32,105 bases of DNA from positions 1 through 32,105 of the forward strand of contig UQRY01000022.1 of NCBI GenBank assembly GCA_900543675.1, in the 5' to 3' direction. Positions 7,594-14,937 of this stretch are shown in pieces. This DNA is from an uncultured Mycoplasmatota bacterium (GTDB lineage Bacteria > Bacillota_I > Bacilli_A > RF39 > UBA660). The translations under genes were made by a program, and so were the position numbers. The stretch's first letter is position 1. Each line of letters begins with the position of its first letter. Under the pieces are notes generated by a model. It made no database searches. It was not told the DNA's origin and saw only the letters and a list, made by a program, of their open reading frames with translations.

Positions 7594-8040
7594 TTATGGA
7601 GTATAACTGTGAATGGTATCCTTCAAAACTGTAAAATTAAACTGATTGATATCTTTTGATTGTATTGTTAGTATTGCTGTCATTTCGAATTCCACATCTT
7701 CAGTATGGCAAGTTATTTGATATTTTCCAAGCCCACAATTTTCGCCTGTACAAGTCTGTTCTTCTGATTTATTGCAAACTGCTTCAGTGTAAACTGTTTC
7801 TTCTTTTAAATAATCAGCAGCTGCTTTAAGAATCTCTTCTTCAGTCAATCTTGGCTCTGATTCTTTATCGAAAAAAATTGTTTGGATGACTGAAAATACA
7901 GCAAAGCCAACGAGGATAAGGAGAAAAATGGACATAAATGGATTATTGTCATTTTTCTTTTTATTTGCTAATGATTCATAACTGTATTTTTTCCTATCTT
8001 GATTGATCAGTTTTAGTGCTTCATCATCTATTTTACTCAT
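7594..8040 (-). CDS. Hypothetical single-pass membrane protein with a cysteine-rich outer domain
   Basis: A 148-residue protein I do not recognise. Residues 1-34 are hydrophilic and lysine-rich, one transmembrane segment covers about 35-53 (FMSIFLLILVGFAVFSVIQ), and about 95 residues follow that should lie outside if the positive-inside rule holds. That part has four cysteines in about 22 residues (CNKSEEQTCTGENCGLGKYQITC), which could form two disulfides or bind a metal, then an alternating pattern that looks beta-rich. It starts at ATG after AGGAAAA, nine bases past the ychF stop, and is probably co-transcribed with ychF. A function cannot be assigned. Confidence 0.75.
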   Translation of the reverse strand: MSKIDDEALKLINQDRKKYSYESLANKKKNDNNPFMSIFLLILVGFAVFSVIQTIFFDKESEPRLTEEEILKAAADYLKEETVYTEAVCNKSEEQTCTGENCGLGKYQITCHTEDVEFEMTAILTIQSKDINQFNFTVLKDTIHSYTP

Positions 8041-8049
8041 AAATTTTTC

Positions 8050-9150
8050 CTATACGTTAAATCTAAAATGACAGATATCTCCATCTTGCATTAAATACTC
8101 TTTACCTTCTAGTCTAGCTTTACCGGCTTCTTTTACTTTTTGTTCACTTCCTAATTCGATTAAATCAGTATAGGAAATTACTTCGGCACGGATGAACCCT
8201 TTTTCGAAATCAGTATGGATAATCCCTGCACATTCTTTGGCATTCATTCCTTTACGGAAAGTCCATGCTCTTACTTCATCTTTTCCGACTGTAAAATAAG
8301 TCGCAAGCCCTAGTAGATCATAAGTAGCTTTGATTAATTGATCTAGGCCACTCATAGGAATTCCTAATGCCTGAAGCATCTCTTGTTTATCTTGGTCTTC
8401 TAACTGACTTAGTTCTTCTTCGATTTTAGCACAAACTTTAATGACTTTTGAGCCTTCTTTACTTGCATATTCTTCAACTTGTTTTATGTAAGGGTTATCT
8501 GGTTGTGTCAACTCATCTTCATCGATATTTGCTAAATAGATAATTGGCTTCATCGTCAAAAAATTATATGATTTTAGTGCTTTCTTTTCTTCGATTGTAA
8601 AATCAACAGTCCGTAGAGGATGATTTTCTTCTAGTGCTTTTTTCGCTTTTTCTAGTGCCTCTAATTCAATTAATTCTTCTTTGACTTTAGAAGTACGTGC
8701 TTTCTTTCCCATTTTTTCAATACGGTTTCCGATACTTTCTAAATCAGCTAAAATTAGTTCTAGGTTGATAATTTCGATGTCACGGATAGGATCTATTGCA
8801 CCTTCGACATGAATAATATCCTTATTCTCAAAACATCTTACCACTTCAACAATCGCGTCTGTTTCGCGAATGTGAGATAGAAATTTGTTACCTAATCCTT
8901 CTCCTTGGCTAGCGCCTTTTACTAATCCAGCAATATCCGTAAATTCAAAAGCGGTAGGGATTTTTTGTTTTGGCTCATACATGGCATTTAATTTTTCTAA
9001 CCGTTCATCGGGCACTGTGACTACACCGACATTAGGATCAATGGTTGCAAATGGATAATTTGCTGCTAAAATACTATTTTTTGTGATCGCGTTGAATAAG
9101 GTGCTCTTTCCCACATTAGGAAGCCCTACTATTCCTGCTGTTAAACCCAT
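8050..9150 (-). CDS. ychF: Ribosome-binding ATPase/GTPase YchF (OLA1/EngD family)
   Basis: An Obg-family P-loop protein of 366 residues from ATG 9150. The frame continues 19 codons upstream, but GAGG sits eight bases before this ATG and the family begins MGLTAGIVGLPNVGKSTLFN, so this start is preferred. G1 is GLPNVGKST, G3 is DIAGLVKGA, and the usual NKxD motif is altered (LANIDEDE), which in YchF goes with preference for ATP. The C-terminal TGS-like domain is seen in AWTFRKGMNAKECAGIIHTDFEKGFIRAEVI. YchF binds ribosomes and is linked to translation control and oxidative stress. The same gene lies near rpsF in Bacillus. Confidence 0.97.
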   Translation of the reverse strand: MGLTAGIVGLPNVGKSTLFNAITKNSILAANYPFATIDPNVGVVTVPDERLEKLNAMYEPKQKIPTAFEFTDIAGLVKGASQGEGLGNKFLSHIRETDAIVEVVRCFENKDIIHVEGAIDPIRDIEIINLELILADLESIGNRIEKMGKKARTSKVKEELIELEALEKAKKALEENHPLRTVDFTIEEKKALKSYNFLTMKPIIYLANIDEDELTQPDNPYIKQVEEYASKEGSKVIKVCAKIEEELSQLEDQDKQEMLQALGIPMSGLDQLIKATYDLLGLATYFTVGKDEVRAWTFRKGMNAKECAGIIHTDFEKGFIRAEVISYTDLIELGSEQKVKEAGKARLEGKEYLMQDGDICHFRFNV

Positions 9151-9174
9151 AAACATTACCTCATTTCCAGTATT

Positions 9175-9183
9175 AGTATACCA
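9175..9183 (-). promoter_or_regulatory. Extended -10 promoter element for ychF
   Basis: TGGTATACT on the minus strand is an extended -10 (TG, one base, then TATACT) 25 bases before the ychF ATG. No convincing -35 hexamer was found at the right distance. Confidence 0.5.
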
Positions 9184-9199
9184 TAACTTAAAGAAAAAA

Positions 9200-9230
9200 G
9201 AAAACAACTTTAACTTATGTTAAGTTGTTT
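9200..9230 (-). terminator. AT-rich terminator after the AbgT-type transporter gene
   Basis: AAACAACTT (9202-9210) pairs with AAGTTGTTT (9222-9230), and the stem extends inward with one bulged base. T-rich sequence follows on the minus strand. The hairpin overlaps the stop codon of the transporter gene. Confidence 0.6.
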
Positions 9231-10824
9231 ATAAAGTTGGATATACGTCTGGACCAATTGGTAGACCCGATATATACCACAATATAATAATCGCAATCCA
9301 AGTCAAACTGATGATTAAACAGAAAGGTGTTACCAATTTTAAAGCATGTGTTATCGTGATTGGCTTTTTCTTGTTTGGATTATACATATTTAAATAACCG
9401 ATAAAAATTACAAAGTAAGCAAGTAACGGTGTAATTCCTTTTGTCATTGAGTCAGCCGCACGTAAGATAAATTGAGAAAATTCTGGGGTGATATTGGCTT
9501 GCATCAATTTAGGTACTACTACTGGTGCGAGAATTGTCCATTTTGCAACTGGTGTCGTTGTGAAAAGGTTAACAACAGCAATGACAAGAATAACTAATAT
9601 GATTAGTGGAATTCCAGTAAAATTTAAACTATTAATAATATTTGCTCCCCATGCAGTAATTACAGTTCCAATATTTGACTCTTTAAATACGGCAATGAAT
9701 TGAGAGGCAAAAAAGATTAAAATCACTAGACTTCCAATATCTGCTATATATTTACCAGAATCCGTAATCAATTGCTTGTCATTTTTTATTGTTTTAGCGC
9801 CAATTCCATAGGCGACACCAACAACTAAGAAGTATAGGGCGATTAGAAAAGTAAATCCATCTTGGAAATAAGAATTACTACCAAATACTTGACCTAGATA
9901 CGTTGTTTCTTCCATATCTAGTAACATTCCAGAAAATGGTAAGTTTGGTAAGAGTGAATAAACGAAGAAAACAAAAAATACTATTGTGGCAAAAAAAGCA
10001 TTATTTAATCCTTTTTTCTCACGAGATTCTTCTTCTAATTTTCGTTGTTCAGCTTCTTCTACATCTTCAATTACTTCTAATTCAACAGTTACTTCATTTG
10101 GATCTTTATATTTTCCTAGTTTAGGAATAACTAATCTTTCGATAACAATCGTACCTACTATAGATAAAATTATTGAAGATAGAATAATGATAATTAGATT
10201 GGAACTTAATGCGACATGATAGTTAGGATCAATCATCCTAGCTGCTGCTTCCGTAATCGGGTTAAGGTTTACTTCCATTGACCCAACAAATAAGGTAACT
10301 CCATATCCGAATGCGACACCACAGAAAGCTGTAATAATTCCTGCTAGTGGATTTCGCTTATTTTTTAGGAATATGATTGCAGATAATGGAATTAGAATAA
10401 CGTAACCAATCTCGTTAATTAAACTGGAAATAATAGAGATAAAAATCAACATAAACGTGATTTTTTTATTATCTATTTTTACTAATACTCGTTTAATAAA
10501 TGTATCTAAGAATCCAGTTGCTTGAGCAACAGATAAACCAATTAGGGAAATCAGCAAAGTACTTAGTGTAGTAAAACTGATGAAATTTCTAGCTGCATTA
10601 CTAATCACATATTTTAATCCATCATAATTGAATAGATTCTTTACGGTTACTAAGGTATTTTCAATTTCATAAGTGGCTAAATTTAAATTACTGTAGGTTG
10701 CCTGAATTTCTAAAACGGAAAATATTCCGCTTAAAATAATGACGGCAACTGTCATTAAAATAAATGCCGTAACGGGATGAAAATGGAACCGTTTCAGTTT
10801 TAATTTTTTCTTATTTTTCATCAT
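9229..10824 (-). CDS. AbgT-family transporter
   Basis: A 531-residue integral membrane protein with about 12 transmembrane segments. Family features include a HPVTAFILMTVAVII first helix, the DGLKYVISNAARNF segment, a GYVILIPLSAIIF helix, and the NPITEAAARMIDPNYHV stretch that matches the ITxEAAxxIDP region of AbgT. The founding member imports p-aminobenzoyl-glutamate in Escherichia coli, and other members export sulfonamides; the substrate here is not known. A folate link would be interesting because a thymidylate synthase-like gene is nearby, but that is inference. Its ATG overlaps the DUF951 stop as ATGA, so it is the last gene of the parA-parB run. Confidence 0.88.
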   Translation of the reverse strand: MMKNKKKLKLKRFHFHPVTAFILMTVAVIILSGIFSVLEIQATYSNLNLATYEIENTLVTVKNLFNYDGLKYVISNAARNFISFTTLSTLLISLIGLSVAQATGFLDTFIKRVLVKIDNKKITFMLIFISIISSLINEIGYVILIPLSAIIFLKNKRNPLAGIITAFCGVAFGYGVTLFVGSMEVNLNPITEAAARMIDPNYHVALSSNLIIIILSSIILSIVGTIVIERLVIPKLGKYKDPNEVTVELEVIEDVEEAEQRKLEEESREKKGLNNAFFATIVFFVFFVYSLLPNLPFSGMLLDMEETTYLGQVFGSNSYFQDGFTFLIALYFLVVGVAYGIGAKTIKNDKQLITDSGKYIADIGSLVILIFFASQFIAVFKESNIGTVITAWGANIINSLNFTGIPLIILVILVIAVVNLFTTTPVAKWTILAPVVVPKLMQANITPEFSQFILRAADSMTKGITPLLAYFVIFIGYLNMYNPNKKKPITITHALKLVTPFCLIISLTWIAIIILWYISGLPIGPDVYPTL

Positions 10825-11021
10825 TTACACTCCTCGTTAGCGAGTACTTTTTTTAGTTTTTTATTGAATTCGATTCTTGGCATCATGATTGTTCTACCAC
10901 AGTTACAACATTTTATTTTAATGTCGGCGCCAAGTCTCACAATTTCCCATTCATTACTGCCACATGGATGTTGCTTTTTCATGACTACTTTACTATTTAA
11001 ACTATACTCTTTATTTTCCAT
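10821..11021 (-). CDS. DUF951 family small protein
   Basis: A 66-residue protein from ATG 11021. The frame extends upstream, but GAGG six bases before this ATG and the family length support the short form. The sequence VVMKKQHPCGSNEWEIVRLGADIKIKC and the CCNCGRTIMMPR motif are characteristic of DUF951 (YyzM-like), with Cys residues suited to a small zinc site. Function is unknown. Its start overlaps the mscS stop by 11 bases and its stop overlaps the transporter start, indicating tight coupling. A homologue lies near parB and ychF in Bacillus. Confidence 0.9.
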   Translation of the reverse strand: MENKEYSLNSKVVMKKQHPCGSNEWEIVRLGADIKIKCCNCGRTIMMPRIEFNKKLKKVLANEECK

Positions 11022-11820
11022 GATGCACCTCAATTTGGTTATATGGAATATTGATATTATTTTTCTCAAAACAGAGGATAATCTCTTTTCTAATTTGACG
11101 AGCAACTCCATAGTGTTCCATACTCACCGTTGGTACAATTAAACGATAGATTAAAGCGGAATCAGAAAATTTATCAATTCCTAATACTTCAACTTCTCCT
11201 TTTAGCTTTGGAAGTTTTTTCGTTAAATCACTAGCTAAAGTATTCAAGACTTCTTCTACTTTATCCAAATCTTCATTATAGTTTACCCCAACATCTACAA
11301 TGGCAAGTGAACTAGAAATACTATAATTAATTACTTCTGTTATATTACGATTAGCAAGGATTTTTACTTCACCTTCCCAGCTTTTAATTCTAGTCGTTTT
11401 AAGGCCTAAGAATACTACTTCACCTTTAAATCCATTTATTGAAATTGTATCTCCCATTGCGTATTGATTTTCTAAAATGATCCCCATCCCAGCAATAATA
11501 TCTTTAGCTAAATCTTGAAGAGCCAAACTAGCAATAACACCGGCGACCCCTAATCCAGCTAAAATGGAAGTTACATTTACTCCATATACAGTTAGTATAG
11601 CTAAAACTAAGAATAAAATAATAACATATTTAATAATATTATTCATCAATACTCGGAAGGTTTCTGTCTTTTTGTAATTATAACTATTTTTGTTTAAATT
11701 TTTCTGCTTACTTTTAATCACCGTTCCAATTACCTTTTTACAAATTCCATTTAAAATGACAGCTATACATATATAGATAATTGGTAGATAAATTTCTGGA
11801 ATCATTATTTTTTCTAACAT
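11011..11820 (-). CDS. Small-conductance mechanosensitive channel, MscS family
   Basis: A 269-residue MscS-like channel with three predicted transmembrane helices (about 10-27, 60-85, 90-125). The pore-lining helix shows a Gly/Ala-rich pattern (AGLGVAGVIASLALQDLAKDIIAGMGIIL), followed by the beta domain (GDTISINGFKGEVVFLGLKTTRIKSWEG) and a C-terminal alpha/beta domain. These channels open on membrane tension during osmotic downshock. GAGGAAGTG precedes the ATG, 15 bases from the parB stop. Such a channel gene is common next to parB in Bacilli. Confidence 0.93.
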   Translation of the reverse strand: MLEKIMIPEIYLPIIYICIAVILNGICKKVIGTVIKSKQKNLNKNSYNYKKTETFRVLMNNIIKYVIILFLVLAILTVYGVNVTSILAGLGVAGVIASLALQDLAKDIIAGMGIILENQYAMGDTISINGFKGEVVFLGLKTTRIKSWEGEVKILANRNITEVINYSISSSLAIVDVGVNYNEDLDKVEEVLNTLASDLTKKLPKLKGEVEVLGIDKFSDSALIYRLIVPTVSMEHYGVARQIRKEIILCFEKNNINIPYNQIEVHHGK

Positions 11821-11835
11821 TTCTTCACTTCCTCA

Positions 11836-12756
11836 TTAGATGGTTTTTTCCTGCTCAATTCCTATTATTTCTAATAGGCGGTTTAGATCATTACGATTGA
11901 CGAAAGAAATCTCTAATTTATTATGATTAATTTTTACTTTAGTTCCTAGTTTTTCAGATAAACTTTCCTCGATATTTCGATATTCGATGGAACTGTCTGC
12001 CTTCTTTGTTTTATGTTTTTTTTCTTCTGTTGATTCAAAAGCTAAGTTTTCTACTTGACGAACACTTAGGTTTTCCATTACTACTTTTTGGGCAAGATCT
12101 TTAATTTTAGTTGGATTTTCTAGTTTACTTAATGCACGAGCATGTCCCATTGTCAATTTATTTTCCATGATTAAGTCTTTAACTTCCTCTGGTAATGTCA
12201 AAAGGCCTAACATATTCGTAATATGACTTCTACTTTTACCAATTCTCTGTGCTAGTGCTTCTTGTGTTAGAGATAGTTCTTCGATCAACTTTTTATAGGC
12301 AAGAGCTTCCTCTAGGGCATTTAAGTTTTCACGTTGTAGATTTTCTAATAGGGCAATTTCCATCATCTCTTGATCACTAAAGTCACGAAGAATAGCAGGA
12401 ATAGTTTCTTTTCCAGCTAAAATTGAAGCTTTTACTCTTCTTTCACCAGCGATAATTTCGTAACCTTTAATACTTTTTTTGGCAATTATTGGCTGAAACA
12501 CGCCATATTCTTTAATGGAATTTGCTAATTCTTGAAGAGCTTTTTCATCAAAGTTTTTACGTGGTTGATATGGGTTACTACGTAACTCTGATAGATTTAA
12601 TTCTACAATTTCTTCTTTAGGAGTTGATGTAATAATTTTTTCTTCAATAGTTTCATAATTCATTGGCTCATTATTAAATAATTCTTCTAAGCCTCTTCCT
12701 AAGGCTTTTCTTCTACTTTGCGTTTGTAGTTGTGTTTGTGTTTCCATTTCTTTCAA
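11836..12756 (-). CDS. parB: Chromosome partitioning protein ParB (Spo0J)
   Basis: A 306-residue ParB CTPase clamp. The N-terminus has the RKALGRGLEELF motif (about 16-27); CTP-binding motifs are NPYQPR (61-66), GERR (104-107) and ENLQR (138-142). The recognition helix GKSRSHITN (173-181) has Arg176 and Gly204 at positions where published parS-specific ParBs have Arg and Gly, against Gln and Arg in Noc. A C-terminal dimerisation domain follows. The likely start is TTG at 12756, with AAGGA five bases upstream; the ATG three codons later is poorly spaced. It overlaps parA by 44 bases. Its predicted target, parS, occurs twice after gyrA. Confidence 0.97.
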   Translation of the reverse strand: MKEMETQTQLQTQSRRKALGRGLEELFNNEPMNYETIEEKIITSTPKEEIVELNLSELRSNPYQPRKNFDEKALQELANSIKEYGVFQPIIAKKSIKGYEIIAGERRVKASILAGKETIPAILRDFSDQEMMEIALLENLQRENLNALEEALAYKKLIEELSLTQEALAQRIGKSRSHITNMLGLLTLPEEVKDLIMENKLTMGHARALSKLENPTKIKDLAQKVVMENLSVRQVENLAFESTEEKKHKTKKADSSIEYRNIEESLSEKLGTKVKINHNKLEISFVNRNDLNRLLEIIGIEQEKTI

Positions 12757-13522
12757 TCACTTCCTTTGCTAAATTTAAATAAGCAATCGATCCACGATGT
12801 TTGGAATCATAGGCGATGATCGGTGTGCCATGTGATGGAGCCTCCGCAATTCTGACAAGTCTTGGGATAATTGTATTATATACTCGCTCTTTAAAGAATC
12901 TTCTAATATCTTCTACTACTTCTAAGCATAGAATTGCTCGTGAATCGAGCATAGTAAGAAGAACCCCTTCAATATCTAGGTTAGGATTTAAATTCTTTTG
13001 AGCTAACATGATTGTATTTAGAAGTTGTGTAATTCCCTCAAGAGCAAAGAATTCACACTGAACAGGAATAATTACAGAATTAGATGCTGTTAAAGCATTA
13101 GTTGTAATTAAACCGAGTGATGGTGGACAATCAATAATGATATAGTCAAATGAATCTTTAATGGGATCTAATGCTTTCTTAAGTTGAACATTCTTTGAAA
13201 AGTTTTGATCCATCTTACTTTTTTCCATAAGCTCGATATCAATACCAGCTAAATTAATAGTTGCCGGTAGAAGATAAAGATTTTTATATTTTGTTTTAAT
13301 AATTGCTTCAATTACATTACATTTTTCTGTCATGACATCGTGAACACTTTTGCTGATATCTCCTTTATTGATACCTACTCCTGTTGTTGCATTTCCCTGG
13401 GGATCTAAATCGATTAACAATACTCTTTTTCCTAAGTAAGCTAAAGACGCAGAAAGATTGATACTCGTTGTCGTTTTTCCTACTCCACCTTTTTGATTTA
13501 CTAATGATATTATCTTTCCCAT
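12713..13522 (-). CDS. parA: Chromosome partitioning ATPase ParA (Soj)
   Basis: A 269-residue deviant Walker-type ATPase. The motif KGGVGKTT is at 11-18 with the signature lysine at 11; the A' region is LIDLDPQGNATTG and Walker B is YIIIDCPPSLG. ParA binds DNA non-specifically as an ATP dimer, and ParB stimulates its hydrolysis, moving origins apart; in Bacillus Soj also acts on DnaA. It lacks an N-terminal DNA-binding domain, as expected for the chromosomal type. It begins the parA-parB-mscS-DUF951-transporter run, just after the noc terminator. Confidence 0.97.
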   Translation of the reverse strand: MGKIISLVNQKGGVGKTTTSINLSASLAYLGKRVLLIDLDPQGNATTGVGINKGDISKSVHDVMTEKCNVIEAIIKTKYKNLYLLPATINLAGIDIELMEKSKMDQNFSKNVQLKKALDPIKDSFDYIIIDCPPSLGLITTNALTASNSVIIPVQCEFFALEGITQLLNTIMLAQKNLNPNLDIEGVLLTMLDSRAILCLEVVEDIRRFFKERVYNTIIPRLVRIAEAPSHGTPIIAYDSKHRGSIAYLNLAKEVIERNGNTNTTTNAK

Positions 13523-13595
13523 GCTCTTACCACCTTTTTTTGATTTTATACTATTCTATTTTAACAGAAAACATTCAAATAGGAAACCACTTGTT

Positions 13596-13620
13596 AAAAA
13601 AAAGTAGAACTCTCTACTTT
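13596..13620 (-). terminator. Terminator after noc
   Basis: AAAGTAGA (13601-13608) and TCTACTTT (13613-13620) form an 8-bp stem with a four-base loop, followed by a long T run on the minus strand. It touches the noc stop codon and separates noc from parA. Confidence 0.88.
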
Positions 13621-14750
13621 TAGATATCTTTATTGATTTTTACTACTACTTGATAAGTATTTTCGAAATCTAATTCTTCGACTTTAATAACAAATCCTTT
13701 ATTTTCAAGGTTACTTACCGTTCTTCTTAACTCTTTTACTGCGTCTTTTAATGAATATAATTCTTCATCATCCAATAATTCTTCGACTGGATCAGTATGT
13801 CTTACTTCTGGATTAGTTACTCCAGAAGGTGTTGTTGGTTGTTGCTGTTCTACTGTCATAGGTGAATTTTCTTCGTCATCATCATCTAAAACAAAGATAT
13901 TCTTTACTGGTGTTGATGGAGAAACTGTATTAACCTGTGGAGTTTGAGGCGCTGTTTCTACTTTGGAACTAGCTTGGTTCGAAGAAGCAAGCAAATCTAT
14001 CGGAGAATGTGGAATATCGATATTCGAATCTATGGTAGGTCTTGATGGAATAGTCGGACTTGGAATTTCAATTGGTGTTGGTGTATTATTTACTGGAGTC
14101 CTTCCTAAATCCTCATTTCCTGAATTATTTTCGATAGAAATTGGTTCTTCTATTCCTTTTAATTTTCTAATTTCATTATCTAGTTCTCTAACCGTCATTC
14201 TTTTTTCAATAATAGCATGAAGCATATTGATCTGATCTTCTCTTGAATCTAAATTCAATAGACTTCTCGCATGTCTTTCTGATATTTGGTCGTGAAGTAG
14301 TGCTTCTTGAACTTCATCTGGTAAAGATAACAAACGCATTTTATTCGCAATTGCGGCTTGAGATTTTCCCATGGTGCGACCGAGTTCTTCTTGAGTCATC
14401 GAATCTAACTCTAATATTTTTTGATAAGTTCTAGCTTCTTCTATTGGCGTTAGATCTTTTCGCTGTAAGTTTTCTAGTAAAGCTACTTTGGAAGTTTCCT
14501 TATCATCTAAGTTTCTAATAATAGCAGGAATCTTCGTTAAACCTGCCATTGCAGATGCTTTATATCTTCTCTCTCCAGCGATGATCTCATATTTATCTCC
14601 TATTTTACGGACAATGATCGGTTGAATTACTCCATGCGCTCTGATGGAATCAGCTAATTCTCGTAAAGCCTGTTCATTAAATACTTCACGCGGTTGAAAA
14701 CGATTAGGGATAATGTCGTCTAAATACAAATCCACTACTTCTCTATCCAT
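13620..14750 (-). CDS. noc: Nucleoid occlusion protein Noc, ParB family, with long disordered linker
   Basis: A 376-residue ParB paralogue. NRFQPRE (16-22), GERRYKASA (59-67) and ENLQRKDL (93-100) form the CTP-binding part. The DNA-binding region GKSQAAIANKMRLL (128-141) carries Gln131, Lys137 and Arg159 at the positions that published work assigns to Noc specificity; the fourth position is Ser142, not Lys. The last 45 residues match the Noc C-terminal dimer domain. Two oddities: about 125 residues rich in Pro, Ser, Thr, Asn and acidic residues (about 203-330) replace a short linker, and the N-terminal amphipathic helix that tethers Bacillus Noc to membrane is missing. An in-frame TAA two codons before ATG rules out a longer form. 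AGAGGG precedes it. Noc blocks septation over the nucleoid. Confidence 0.92.
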   Translation of the reverse strand: MDREVVDLYLDDIIPNRFQPREVFNEQALRELADSIRAHGVIQPIIVRKIGDKYEIIAGERRYKASAMAGLTKIPAIIRNLDDKETSKVALLENLQRKDLTPIEEARTYQKILELDSMTQEELGRTMGKSQAAIANKMRLLSLPDEVQEALLHDQISERHARSLLNLDSREDQINMLHAIIEKRMTVRELDNEIRKLKGIEEPISIENNSGNEDLGRTPVNNTPTPIEIPSPTIPSRPTIDSNIDIPHSPIDLLASSNQASSKVETAPQTPQVNTVSPSTPVKNIFVLDDDDEENSPMTVEQQQPTTPSGVTNPEVRHTDPVEELLDDEELYSLKDAVKELRRTVSNLENKGFVIKVEELDFENTYQVVVKINKDI

Positions 14751-14794
14751 AAATTAACCCTCTTTTCATTCTTGTCTTATTCTTTATCATATTC

Positions 14795-14803
14795 ATTATA
14801 TCA
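14795..14803 (-). promoter_or_regulatory. Extended -10 promoter element for noc
   Basis: TGATATAAT on the minus strand is a perfect extended -10, about 44 bases before the noc start. The best -35 is a weak TTGTTT 16 bases upstream of TATAAT. Confidence 0.7.
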
Positions 14804-14823
14804 TATTTTTTTGACTAAACAAG

Positions 14824-14848
14824 AAAAAAGCCAAATTTTACTTTGGCT
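14824..14848 (-). terminator. Terminator after the MtrA-like/ThyA fusion gene
   Basis: AGCCAAA (14829-14835) and TTTGGCT (14842-14848) form a 7-bp stem with six-base loop, followed by TTTTTC on the minus strand. It lies about 90 bases past the gene it probably serves. Confidence 0.82.
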
Positions 14849-14877
14849 ACTATAGAAATTTTAATATTTTATTTATC

Positions 14878-14919
14878 TAGTAATCCGTAATTTTAACTAA
14901 ATTGAAAATTTTATTACTA
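14878..14919. repeat. Short AT-rich inverted repeat in the fusion gene's 3' untranslated region
   Basis: TAGTAAT (14878-14884) and ATTACTA (14913-14919) are inverted copies around an AT-rich interior that can pair further (AATTTT with AAAATT). It lies between the stop codon and the terminator. No function can be assigned, and base composition alone makes such pairing fairly likely. Confidence 0.3.
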
Positions 14920-14937
14920 TTCCTTATTTATTAGTTA

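Noticed and set aside
11021..11111. Longer start for the DUF951 protein
   Set aside because: The added 30 residues lie wholly over mscS, do not match the family and have no binding site; GAGG precedes ATG 11021.
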